Origin: Amphimedon queenslandica
Taxonomy: Eukaryota; Porifera; Demospongiae; Haplosclerida; Niphatidae
NCBI RefSeq assembly: GCF_000090795.2
Contig: NW_003546363.1
Coordinates: 117,889-181,888 of the forward strand
DNA: 64,000 nucleotides
Reading direction: 5' to 3'
Under the pieces are notes generated by a model. That model ran no database searches and was not told where the DNA came from. It saw nothing but the letters and a program-made list of their open reading frames with translations. Made by a program: the position numbers and the translations under genes. This document shows, piece by piece, positions 13,587 to 25,072 of the stretch (position 1 is the stretch's first letter; each line of letters opens with the position of its first letter).

Positions 13587-15298
13587 ATGGCTGCCAGTAA
13601 AGAGATCAAATCTCTTCTTAAATCAGCTCGTTCTGCTCTAGATAGGGAAGACTATCTTGAGGCTATCAAACAGTGTCAGGTAGAAATAAGTTTTCTTGAT
13701 TATGTGTTGCCTTGTTCATCAATTCACAGGCTATATTCTGGCATGATGACACTCATTACCTTGCTCATGTGTTGTGTGGTAAAGCTCATTTATTGTTGAA
13801 AGAAATAGGAGAGGCCAGACACCAGTACAGGATAGCAATAACTTCTAATGAGAAGGAAATACTGGCCTGGAAGGTAAATAGTTTATGCAAAAGATTTGTG
13901 ATGGTTTTTGGCTTTGTACTTCGTAATTTTATGGACTAATGGTAATGGACATGGGATTACATTCTAGCTATCATGATTTTAATTTTTTAGGGCTTGGCAG
14001 ATTTGTATGATAAGTACAGTCCTGGTAATAATGATGAAAAGTTGGAAGCAATAAAGACTTACAGTTATATACTAAACACTGTGACTGGGTGAGTCATTAT
14101 GACCATCATATGACTATCATGTTTGATGCTCTCATTATGTAGAGATGGAGAAAAAGAATTCAATTTGTATTGTAAACTTGCTCCATTATATGTGGATGTA
14201 GGCCAATTAGAAAATGTAAGAACATTATTACTGTGCATGTCCATTATTTAATGTCTCTTTCTCTCTCCCTCCCTCTTCTCAATTTTTCTTTTCCCTCTCT
14301 CTTTTTTTCCCTTTATCTCTCCCCTACCCCCTCTGTCTCTCAAGGCAGCTGGAGCTTATTTATATCTTTTAGTCTCTGCCTCTGCCTCTGGTTCCATTAC
14401 TGAGAGGTCATTATTATTTCTACTACGTCATCCTCAATATTCCCAGACCCAGTGGCAGCTAATTGAAGGCAGTTATAAATCCTTCCTTTCTTCTCTGGCA
14501 GAGACTAAGAGGATAGAGATACAAACATTATTCATTAGCTCCTGCATGGAATGGATTAAGGTACAGAAGGCCTGAGAATGGCTTAACCTGATCAGCCAAA
14601 AAACTTTGACAATTTGTATTTCATAGTAAACACTCTTATGTTACTCTATGTGCATGTATCTAACTGTCATATATGATACACACTCCATTACTCTGTGTAT
14701 AATGTGTACTGTGTAGTTAGTGGAAGATGAAGAAGTGATTGATAGTTTATTGAAGACGGTACAAGAGGAATGTGAAATGTTAGAAAGTAAAGAGAGCCAA
14801 GAGACATTACTCCAGCTGGAGATATGGAAGTGTTTAAAAGGTACTCTGAACTACATGTACACTATTTTATTACTGGTATATTAGTACTGTCCATTCAACC
14901 ACTAACTGAAGAGGATCTTATCCCAATGACACTCTTACTGAACAAAAGGGGAGAGGAGGAGGAGAGAGGAGTGTGGCTCATTTCTCATTGTTTGGTACTA
15001 CTACAATCAAGAAAAATAAAAGAAGCTTGCACACTAGCCAGTAAAGGTACATATAGTCACTTGACAGATCATGTGATTGACTTTACATAGGGACAGTCTC
15101 TTCACCAGACTCTTGTGAGGGCTGGTTCGTATCATGTGTCTGTCACATGACATCACACGACTATGAAGTTGTCATCAATGCTTGGAAAGGTACATGTACA
15201 TGTACTGTGGTTTATAATTTATCAATTAGTTTAGGATTAGAAGCTTTGGGAAGTTTGCCTTATTTCATACGGAGACAAGTATCTCATTCATTCCAGTA
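13587..15298 (+). pseudogene. Truncated SKIC3/TTC37 copy (5' exons only)
   Basis: This matches the first nine or so exons of the full SKIC3 gene at 17588. It begins MAASKEIKSLLKSARSALDR and goes on through HYLAHVLCGKAHLLL, GLADLYDKYSPGNNDEKLEA, VEDEEVIDSLLKTVQ and the exon ending RRQVSHSF. All reading frames and splice sites I checked are still open; relative to the full copy there are substitutions and loss of one Asn codon (INNARKG against INAWKG). It then stops being SKIC3: the next intron runs into a 31-bp tandem repeat and the duplicated SHLD2-like 3' exons. It may be transcribed from its own promoter, giving a short TPR fragment, but it lacks more than three quarters of the protein. Confidence 0.8.
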
Positions 15299-15307
15299 AG
15301 TGGTTGG

Positions 15308-15462
15308 TTGATGTATCTTTTGTGATTATTCCTATTAGTTGATGAATCTTATGTGATTATTCCTATTAGTTGATGAATCTTATGTGATTATTCCTATTAG
15401 TTGATGTATCTTATGTGATTATTCCTATTAGTTGATGAATCTTATGTGATTATTCCTATTAG
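15308..15462. repeat. 31-bp tandem repeat, five copies, at the duplication junction
   Basis: The unit begins TTGATGAATCTTATGTG and ends TTCCTATTAG. The CCTATTAG ends fall at 15338, 15369, 15400, 15431 and 15462, a strict 31-bp period. The array lies exactly between the end of the left duplication copy and the start of the right copy. The matching intron next to the full SKIC3 gene (19262-19312) has only one diverged unit. Confidence 0.92.
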
Positions 15463-16151
15463 AATCTGAGCAATCTTTGCCTGAAGAACATAATTATACA
15501 CATTGACATTTGATGACCAATTTTACATGGCATCTGCTTCCCCTTGCTCCCTCACTTTCCCTCTCCCTCCCTCTGCAGGATGCTAATGGTGTATACTGCT
15601 TGTGTACTCAGTGCTCAGGGAAATCTATTGATGGTCAGTTACACATACAGTGAACATCAGTTTGTAGTGGCTTGCTTTTTTTCTCCATGTACTTTCAGTA
15701 GTATCATGTATTGGATACTTCAGGTAATGCACAAGGTATAGAGTGATAGCATCTCCATGTTAATGCTTTAGATCACTGTTAGTAACTTTGGGTACAGAAT
15801 CTTCCTCTCATATTGCTACTGTGATATCTACTATAGTTAACCAGGTAATACAGTATTAGAGCAAATGCTTGTAAGCCATTATTTATATGTAGTTACTGGC
15901 TGATGTATGTTCACCAGATTCTATTAAGAATCTTAATTCATTACCAAATGAAAAGGTTAATAATTCATTGTACATGGTTTATAACTATGTGATTGTATTA
16001 TTAATAGGTGGTCTCAGTTGGTGCTGCTTTATGTAGGCGTATATTGGAATTGATGGCAGAGAGAGATTGGGTTGTATGTATAGATGCATTGTCCGATACT
16101 AATAGTTTCATACTATCAATCAAGAGCACTGTACTGACTGTTAGCCTTTGA
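15463..16151 (+). pseudogene. Duplicated 3' fragment of the SHLD2-like gene
   Basis: This copies the last exons of the SHLD2-like gene. They are the GVYCLCTQCSGKSIDG exon at about 15579, then the small exons encoding LLADVCSPDSIKNLNSLPNE and VSVGAALCRRILELMAERDW, to a TGA at 16151. Exon frames are open but there is no 5' part. The preceding SKIC3 fragment lies on the same strand, so a hybrid transcript is conceivable. However, the SKIC3 exon ends after two bases of a codon and the first SHLD2-like exon begins at phase 0, so the join would be read in the wrong frame. I call it a non-functional fragment. Confidence 0.75.
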
Positions 16152-16779
16152 TTATACATAGATTATTTGTTTGGAATGGATTTTGTGTTGTCAGAGGTGT
16201 ATTAGTGTATATGCTACTAATGTTAATGTGAATCTGTGTTTGAGGTACCAGCAGTATGGGGTGGAGCATTTTAGGCAGGGATGTAACATCATATGATGTG
16301 TAGTGTGATTGTATGACTGAATTAGGAGGATCACGAATATTCTTAACCAAATAATAAAAGAAGAAGAGAGAGAGTTAGAAAGGAAAGAGGAAATGAAGGA
16401 AGAATGGGAATGTTTTAGAAAGAGTGAGAAAAGAGAAGTTACAGCAAATGATAACAAACAAAATAGCAACATACACTCACACTACTAAAATAGTTTGATA
16501 AAATGTTTTCTGAACGATGAACGAACGAGATGAACGAACGGTAGTCACTCAGCTTCTTCTTGTGATCTCTGTGTATGTGTCTGTGTGTGCATAAAGCTGA
16601 CCACGTGTAACTATGTCATTACAAGTCATGAATATTGAATGTGTTAATTAATCCAGGATATATTGACTGCATGAATATATGCATGTAAATGTAGAGGTCC
16701 TTCTTTTATAGGCAAAAGTGATATTGTTATTGAAACAAGTAAATACATACACACAAAAATTATGAATATATTGTAAGTG

Positions 16780-17421
16780 CTATGGTCCAGCTTCTGTATA
16801 GAATCCCCAAACAGTTGGTGCAGTGGTGTCAATGTAGTCTGATGGTGCCAGCTCCTGATCGTCTATAGTTTCAATGTGCTCACAGGAAAACTGTTGATTT
16901 CTGCAACCTCCAGCTCCTCTTCCTAGCTCTTCTCCAATCTCTCTATTGTCTAGGTTCCCCAGGATGACTATCCTTTCCTCAGGATTGACATTATTCATAA
17001 GCAGCCCTGAGATAACCACTCTCTCTTCATCAGGAGCAGTTGACTGGGCAGCCTCAGACTGATATTGAAAGGTGCCCTCAGGTTTTCCTCCTATATCCAT
17101 ACTATGGAGCAATTCATCACGCTTCTTAAGTTTTCCATCTGTACGACAAATACCATCTGTAACCATAGCTGCGTTGACTGGAAGGACGAGCTCTTGCTTT
17201 GCCATTTTATCTGTAACCATAGCTGCGTTGACTGGAAGGACGAGCTCTTGCTTTGCCATTTTATCTGTAACCATAGCTGCGTTGACTGGAAGGACGAGCT
17301 CTTGCTTTGCCATTTTATCTGTAACCATAGCTGCGTTGACTGGAAGGACGAGCTCTTGCTTTGCCATTTTATCTGTAACCATAGCTGCGTTGACTGGAAG
17401 GACGAGCTCTTGCTTTGCCAT
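16780..17421 (-). CDS. Unknown acidic protein, copy B, with five N-terminal repeats, 213 aa
   Basis: This is the paralogue of the 13002-13427 gene. The C-terminal 125 residues are nearly the same (DNREIGEELGRGAGG, PSDYIDTTAPTVWGFYTEAG). The N-terminus instead has an 18-residue block, MAKQELVLPVNAAMVTDK, repeated in frame. Met codons begin at 17421, 17367, 17313, 17259 and 17205, so the DNA period is 54 bases and the fifth block runs on into the unique part. Each block starts with an ATG, so initiation could happen at any of them. The repeats look nearly identical at DNA level, indicating recent expansion. It is divergent from full-length SKIC3 (start 17588). Function unknown. Confidence 0.6.
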   Translation of the reverse strand: MAKQELVLPVNAAMVTDKMAKQELVLPVNAAMVTDKMAKQELVLPVNAAMVTDKMAKQELVLPVNAAMVTDKMAKQELVLPVNAAMVTDGICRTDGKLKKRDELLHSMDIGGKPEGTFQYQSEAAQSTAPDEERVVISGLLMNNVNPEERIVILGNLDNREIGEELGRGAGGCRNQQFSCEHIETIDDQELAPSDYIDTTAPTVWGFYTEAGP

Positions 17422-17587
17422 TTTGCCGCGTGGTGGCGGGAACCTTGCTGCTGTAGACTAGGCGTGGCCAGGCAAACTAGCTAGCCTTAAGCCTTGAAAC
17501 ATGCTTGGAATTCTTGGCATCCAGACCAGGCGTAACAGACTAGGCGTGGCCAGGTGTTTTGACGCCCACGCTTTTAATTAGATAAGT

Positions 17588-20500
17588 ATGGCTGCCAGTA
17601 AAGAGGTCAAATCTCTTCTTAAATCAGCTCGTTCTGCTCTAGACAGAGAAGACTATCCTGAGGCTATCAAACAGTGTCAGGTAAAAATAGCAAGTTTTTT
17701 TGATTATGTGTTGCCTTGTTCATCAATTCACAGGCTATATTTTGGCATGATGACACTCATTACCTTGCTCATGTGTTGTGTGGTAAAGCTCATTTACTGC
17801 TAAAAGAAGTAGGAGAGGCCAGACACCAGTACAGGATAGCAATAACCTCTAATGAGAAAGAAATACTGGCCTGGAAGGTAAATAGTTTATGTAAAAGATC
17901 TGTGAGGGTTCTGCAATTACATTTTAGCTATTGTGATCATTATTTTTAGGGCTTGGCAGATTTGTATGATAAGTACAGCCCAGAGGATAAAGATGAAAAG
18001 TTGGAAGCAATTAAGACTTACAGTCATATACTAAACACTGTGACTGGGTGAGTCATGTGACCATCATATGACCATCATGTTTGATGCTCTCATTATGTAG
18101 AGATGGAGAAAAAGAATTCAATTTGTATTGTAAACTTGCTCCATTATATGTGGATGTAGGCCAATTAGAAAAGGTAAGAACATTATCCCTGTGTACATAA
18201 TGTCTCTTTTCTCCCTCCCTTCCTCTTCTCTATCTTTATTTTCCCTCTCTCTCTCTTCTTTCTCCTTCATCCCTTCCTTCCCCCTTTCTCTCTTAAGGCA
18301 GCTGGAGCTTATTTATATCTTTTAGTCTCTCCCTCTGCCTCTGGTTCCATTACTGAGAAGTCATTATTATTTCTACTACGTCATCCTCAATATTCCCAGA
18401 CCCAGTGGCAGCTAATTGAAGGCAGTTATAAATCCTTCCTTTCTTCTCTGACAGAGACTAAGAGGATAGAGATACAAACATTATTCATTAGCTCCTGCAT
18501 GGAATGGATTAAGGTACAGAAGGCCTGAGAAGGGCTTAACCTGATCAGCCAAAAAACTTTGAAAATTTGTATTTCATAGTAAACACTCTTATGTCACTCT
18601 ATGTGCATGTGTCTAACTGTCATATATGATACACACTCCATTACTCTGTGTATAATGTGTACTGTGTAGTTAGTGGAAGATGAAGAAGTGATTGATAGTT
18701 TATTGAAGACGGTACAAGAGGAATGTGAAATGCTAGAAAGTAAAGAGAACCAAGAGACATTACTCCAGCTGGAGATATGGAAGTGTTTAAAAGGTACTCT
18801 TAACTGCATGTACACTATTTTATTACTGGTATATTAGTACTGTCCATTCAACCACTAACTGAAGAGGATCTTATCGCAATAACACTGTTACTGGACAAGA
18901 GAGGAGAGGAGGAGGAGGAGGAGAGAGAAGGAGTGTGGCTCATTTCTCATTGTTTGGTATTACTACAATCAAGAAAAATAAAAGAAGCTTGCACACTAGC
19001 CAGTAAAGGTACATACAGTCACATGATAGATCATGTGATTGACTTTACATAGGGACAGTCTCTTTACCAGACTCCTGTGAGGGCTGGTTCGTATCATGTG
19101 TCTGTCACATGAAGGCACACGACTATGAAGTTGTCATTAATAATGCTCGGAAAGGTACATGTACATGTACTGTAGTTTATAATTTATTAATTAGTTTAGG
19201 ATTAGAAGCTTTGGGAAGTTTACCTTATTTCATACGGAGACAAGTATCACATTCATTCCAGTAAGTAGTTGGTTGATGTATCTCTTGTCATTATTCTGAT
19301 CAGTATCTTACTAATTGAGGCTCAACTCCTGGAGGGTAATCATAAACAAGAGGCTTTAACTTCATGTGAAAAGGTAAGGACCATTATTTGCATATGCATT
19401 ATACATGTATTCTCTTCTTTCTAGTTGTACAGTGAGTCATGTGACTGTCATGTGATCAGACTGTATGTTAAGGCTCTCATTGCTAATGGAATGATACATG
19501 AAGCTGAAGGAGTACATGATACACATTTACTGGATTTATTATCAATTTATTATATTTTTAGATTATTAATGATAAAGCTTCCTTGCTCAATGAGGAGAAA
19601 GGAATACTGAATGAATTAAAAGTATCATGAATAATAATAATATTATTATTGTAATTGCTGTTATAGGGTCATTTATTTGTGGCTAGAGGTGATTTTGATC
19701 AAGCACATGACAAGTATGTACTTGTAGAATCATCATAGTATTAATTATATCTCCATTGCTCCTGGTAGGTTTCAGCTAGCTATAAATGAGTGTCCTCAGT
19801 TCAGTGAGTATCATTATTGGGCTGGTTATACCAACTGGTATAATGGAAATAGAACAAAGTCTTATCCTTCACTGGTGAAGGTAGGAATATAAAATTTTTG
19901 GTACATGTACATGTCGCATTTTATTATTTTCTATTATGTCACAGGCAGGTCAGTTGGATAGTTATAATCCAGCTGTATTTAATATGCTGGGACACTATCA
20001 GAGACACGTTGCTAATGATATCAAGTAGGTTTCATCATACACATGTATGTACATTTGTTGTTTTATTTTTCCTAAAATCTCTCTATTTTTCCTCCTTCAG
20101 TCGTGCTGTTAAATGTTATAAAAAGGCATTTACTATTCATCCTGGTCTAACTGAGGCTGGGATATCATTAGGGGAGTGTCTGTCGGCATTGGGTGAAGAG
20201 GTGTGGCTAGTTATTAACTAAAATTATCAACTTAATACTTTACACAGGAATCTGCTTATGAAGTTTATCTCAAAATTACAGAAAAATCTCCACCTACAGA
20301 GTAAGTGATTTAACATGACGTGTGGTTGCTATTGGTTACAGGGCGAGAGAGGCGTGGCTTAGAATAGGACTATATCATAGAAGACATAGTCAATATGACG
20401 AAGCTATTAAATGGTAGCTACATGTACATGTACAATTTACAATGTCATATATTTTATAGTTATTTGAAAGTTTTGCATCAGAACGTTTCTGATAGGTAAG

Positions 20501-21663
20501 CCACGCCTATTAATGTCACGCCCACTTATGTACATGTACGTACATGTATCGTGTAGCAATGTATGGGAGTGCTTAGGTGAGGCTTATCTCTCAAGAGGTA
20601 GTAACATTGCAGCAATGAAAGCATTTGAAAAAGCAACTGAAGTACATGTGTACATTACAATATATTATAGTGATCTCTTTTCCTCTCTTTTGTTTTTCTT
20701 CTCTCTCTCCCTTTCCTCTCTTTATCCTCTTAGCTCAATCCACAGTCCATATTCTCACAATACCAGTTAGTCTATACACATTATATTATATTCCATTCTA
20801 TGTACATTGTACATACTCTAGGGTAGCAGCTATACAACAGTTGATTGGTCTGTTATCTGAAGCTGTTGCCAGCTACACACGAGTCCTTGAGCTACAGGAT
20901 GATTATGTACCAGCTTTGAAAGGTATTGGAGGAATAGTTGATTATTGTAATTGAGTGGTAGAGTTTCCACATTAAAGCATGCTAAGTGAGCTAAACAGCA
21001 TGAGCTTCATGAGCTGACAAGCACTACAATACAGTACATGGCATTTGGAGCAACTTTAAAAATTCATAAAAAATCCAAACTTGATCAGAATTAGTTCAAA
21101 CTTTCTACGTAGCATAAGTACATGTATATCTATCAGAAAAAATTATAAAAATAGAGAATTCTCTCCTAGCCATTTTTGATGAAATTTGACCAAAATCCCT
21201 GTACTATAGTACAGGGTGTTTGGCCCAATTTTTGAACAACTTTAAAAATTCATAAAAAATTCAAACTTGATCGGAATCAGCTCAAACTTTCTATGCAACA
21301 TAAGAACATGTATATGTATCAGAAAAAATCATAAAAATACAGAATTTTCTCCTAGCCATTTTTCATGAAATTTGGCCAAAATCCCTGTACTATAGTACAG
21401 GATGTTTGGTCTGATTTTGGAGTTTTTTTGCATGTAAATGTACATGTATATACATACATGTCCACGATTTGTGAATTTCTTGCATTTTGGAATTATACTT
21501 AGATTGTACTGATTATAGGTAGAGCTGAGAGCTATTATAAGTTGTCACTGCTAGCCATCAATAATGTACTGGACTCCAAAGCTGTCTCCTATGTATCGCT
21601 TGCTCTTATTGATCTATCCAAGTAAGTCATTTAATATTATTGTTAGTTGTATAATTATTATCA

Positions 21664-21699
<36 letters not shown>

Positions 21700-24600
21700 T
21701 ATTAATTTATTATTATTATTATTATTTTCCAGAGCAGTAAAGCTAAAACCCTCATTCATTAGTCTGTGGAAACTGATTGGAGATTCTTGTCTCTCCTTAT
21801 ATAGCATTGCCGAAACTGTTGCTAGGTAACACCACGTGGCCCCACCCATTTTCACAGCATTTCTTTGCACAGGGTCAGCGTTCCTTCCGAGTTGCTAGGC
21901 AACGATGAGGGATTAGAAATTATCGGTAAAAAGGCTTTACTTGAACTTGGACTGAAGTTAGTTAGAATCGATTTATTTGATAATAAACTCATGATGTTGA
22001 TATTTTGTGTACTATAGATCATACAAGTGCAGCCTTCATTTGTGTGATGGCAAATCTCCTTATCTTCTTCACAATCTTGCACTTAATTATTACCACCTAG
22101 CAGAGGTAAACAACAACAACAACAACAACTAAACAAATAAATAAATAAACAATATGATGTTAGGTTGAAGACGATAAAGATGTCTCAAAAGAATATTTAG
22201 AAATCTCATTAAAAGTATTTATATTAACATTTTATTTTAAATTATTAATGTTTTACGTTTTAGTTGATTAAAAATGCAATCACTCTATCACCGAGAGGCC
22301 ACACTCACTGGAACGCCCTCGGAGTAATAGCAATGCACTCTAGTAAGTGAACAATTAAAAATTACTCCTCTTACCTCCTCCCCCCCCCCCTCTCTCTCTC
22401 CATAAGTTCTCAAGGATTATGCTTTGGCTCAGCATTCATTTATTTCTTCATTAAAGATTGAACCAAATGTATGTCATGTGACTATCACATGATACTTATT
22501 GATTGATTGATATTATTATGTGTAGAATGCAGTAGTGTGGAGTAATCTTGGTGCACTTTACCTCATCAATGACAATGTTAAAGTAGGAGAAGGAAGGGGA
22601 AAGAAAGAAAGATGATGCTTTTATCAACTTATTTATTAATTTATTTATAGTTGGCTCATTTATCATTCGAACGGTCCCAGTCGTGTGACCCAATGTATTC
22701 TCAAGGTTGGATTGGTGATGGGTTAGTCGCTGAAATCTTTGGCAAGTCGGAGGAGACCAGAAACTTCTTGGAGAACGTCAGTGAACTTCAATATCATGTG
22801 AGTCAACTGATATCACATGTATTGTATCAATTGTAATGTACATTGTGTATATGGCATTTGTTATTTTATCCATCATTATTGTATGTATTTTATTTATTGG
22901 TTTATTTATTTATCATCATCATCATCATCATTATTGTTACATGTATATTGTTCTTATAGGATGAATCAGCATTAGGTTATGCTTATTGGGTATGTAAGAC
23001 ACTAACAGAAGGAGCTCCTTCTCACTCTCTCAAAGCTCACCAGAGCCTAGTACAAGCTAGGGACGGTATATTGAAATACGTCAGACGTTATCCTAAAGAC
23101 TCTCTTGCCCTCAATCTCCTGGGATTGCTCTATGAACACGAGGGGATGATGAAACAAGCCAAAGAGTCTATAAGTCTCTCACTATCACACATGAAAGAAG
23201 AAGGAGGTAGTGGGTACTTACCTCTTGTGATGCATAACCACGCCAGGTTGCTGAGGTAACTCTTGATGAAGGTTGCTTACATGTACATGTATACATGTAG
23301 TGTGACCGGATCTCACTCCGAAGCGTTGAGTTGTTACGAGTCACTAGTTGCCATGGAAGCACCGGACGTCAGGCTGGGACAAGCCTTGGCACTGTTTAGG
23401 GCAAGGAAGTTTTCAGAAGCAGCAAAAAGTAAAAAAATAATTAATAGTATGTAAAAAAATACTTATTGTTATTTTTTATTAATTTCAGTGTATCAGTTAC
23501 TTGTGGATGATTGTGATCCTGATAGTAAGTCCCAGCTATTGCTGGCATTATCAATGTGTTCGTTTGCTGTTGAAGACAACGAGAGCTGCAAGAACCTCCT
23601 GTTTAAAGTGTGAGTTAGCCACGCCCAAAAACCACCCACATCCTTAATATTAATTTGTAGTTTTCAAACTCCGCCTCCTTCCTTACATGGTATTGTATCG
23701 TTGGCTGCTTTTGCTGGGTATGTCAGTGACCCAGTGCTTCTCAAAGCAACTCTGGCAGAATTATTGAAAATAACTGGTAAGTAAAGGCACATGTACATGG
23801 AGTTTTGATTGAAATGCATAGTTCAGTTTTGCTTATAATTATTATTCTATATTCTGACTAGCATCTAAAATCCCTGAGCACCAATGAGTTATTGGTATAT
23901 GCCTTCTAGTGAGTCCTTTAAAAAGCCTAAAATACGATATAGGGTCTTTTTGAGCAACTTTAAAAATTCGTAAAAAATTCAACTTTGATCGGAATCAGCT
24001 CACACTTGCTACACAACATAAGGACATGTATATGTATCAGAAAAAGTTATAAAAATGAAGAATTCTCTCGTAGTCATTTTTGCCAAAATTTGACCAAAAT
24101 CCCTGTACTATAGTACAGGGACTTTCACCCGATTTTGGAGTAACTTAAAAAATTCGTAAAAAATCCAAACTTGATCGGAATCAACTCAAACTTGCTACAC
24201 AACATAAGAACATGTATATGTATCAGAAAAAAATATAAAAATGAAGAATTCTCTCGTAGTCATTTTTGATGAAATATCCCATACTACAGTAGATACAGTA
24301 ACACCACCATAAGGGCAGGCACACATGCCATAATTAATTTATTCACTTTTAGAGTCAAGTATAGCCTCGTTGAGTGAGTCTTGCCTTTTTGCTTTACATT
24401 CATTATCTTCAATGTGCGACGAGGATAAGGAGGTAGGTGGGGCTTATTTTAACTGGGCGTGGTCAGTTATTACCTTTCATAGGTGTTAGAGGTATTTGAT
24501 AAAATCATCAATGCTAACACCAGTAGTGTCACTGTTAATCAGGTTAAACTATTTTTACTTGTTTTTATTTATAATTTTGTATCCTGGCATTATAGAAACC

Positions 24601-24952
24601 TCACATGTCATTAATATTAAGATCTCTCTCTGATCTTTCTTTGGACGAATCTCTCAGGGCCATTCAAAAAGTAGTACATACCCACCCGGGTTATTTATGG
24701 GCGTGGCCAATGATCCCGTACATTATGATAGTGATGGGTAGTGTTGATAAGAATCCTTCACTTGTTGGTGGATATTTGAAACTAGCTCAAAGCAAAGGTA
24801 TATATTATTATAATAATCACATTGTGGTAATGGTTTTTCATTAATTTTTAGCTGAAGAGTATTGCACAGAAAAAAGTGAAAAAGACAAAAGTGCCCAGTC
24901 CCTTATTGACTGGTGTAAACTTCTTTCTAATTTAATTGTTGGCTCAAAATAA
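17588..24952 (+). CDS. SKIC3: SKIC3/TTC37, TPR scaffold of the Ski complex
   Basis: SKIC3 scaffolds the cytoplasmic Ski complex, which feeds RNA to the exosome. It begins MAASKEVKSLLKSARSALDR, like the human MSSKEVKTALKSARDAIR. More than 25 exons then give TPR segments in the human order: ILAWKGLADLYDKYS, NVWECLGEAYLSRGSNIAAM, VAAIQQLIGLLSEAV, DDYVPALKG, SLWKLIGDSCLSLYSIA, HWNALGVIAMHS, VWSNLGALYLINDN and MYSQGWIGDGLVAEIFG, then LGYAYWVCKTL, then LALNLLGLLYEHEGMMKQAK, ending SNLIVGSK at the TAA at 24952. Introns are short except those holding the 186-bp repeat (about 20962-21470 and 23940-24280). Only 120 bases separate its stop from the first GST start. Confidence 0.92.
20962..21470 (+). repeat. 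186-bp-family element with left terminal block, in SKIC3 intron
   Basis: The left block, GCATGCTAAGTGAGCTAAAC followed by an AGCATGAGCTTCATGAGCTG stretch, matches the copies at 54978 and 62565. Two monomers follow. The first palindrome, at 21197, is intact; the second, at 21383, has one changed end base. They are 186 bases apart. Confidence 0.85.
23940..24280 (+). repeat. 186-bp-family element, in SKIC3 intron
   Basis: Two monomers without the left terminal block. One perfect palindrome, CCCTGTACTATAGTACAGGG, lies at 24101-24120, flanked by the AACTTGATCGGAATCA and GAAGAATTCTCTCGTAG blocks of the family. Confidence 0.8.
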
Positions 24953-25072
24953 AAATATTTTAAAACTCTCCAGCCACTCCCCTGATTTTTGCAGGGAGCC
25001 ACGCCTTTTTTACACATGCAATAATATGCGTAGGTGAGTTTATCTTTGCTGCTCGCTCTGCTGATTGTAAAG

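Larger units (their letters stand above)
12058..15345. repeat. Segmental duplication, left copy
   Basis: This block matches 15461-19310 almost throughout. It contains the 3' exons of the SHLD2-like gene, the unknown (-) gene and the 5' exons of SKIC3. Similarity begins near an AATCTGAGCAATCTTTG string (about 12059 and 15463) and ends just past the SKIC3 exon that ends CATTCATTCCA (about 15298 and 19261). Differences are scattered substitutions and small indels, plus one block of about 390 bases at 16298-16680 that is absent from this copy. Confidence 0.9.
15463..19310. repeat. Segmental duplication, right copy
   Basis: This is the partner of 12058-15345. It carries an extra block of about 390 bases at 16298-16680, including GA-rich sequence and a short GAACGA-type repeat around 16515. 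It also carries four more copies of a 54-bp unit in the unknown (-) gene. It retains the start of the complete SKIC3 gene. Confidence 0.88.

Noticed and set aside
15308-15462. CRISPR-like regular repeat
   Set aside because: The 31-bp units abut with no spacers and lie in an animal intron. The same applies to the 32-bp repeat at 34690.
17065-17484. Two repeated-motif frames (+ strand) with CNHSCVDWKDELLLCHF and SVTIAALTGRTSSCFAIL units
   Set aside because: They are antisense shadows of the 54-bp coding repeat in the (-) gene; the period is a multiple of three, so all frames stay open.
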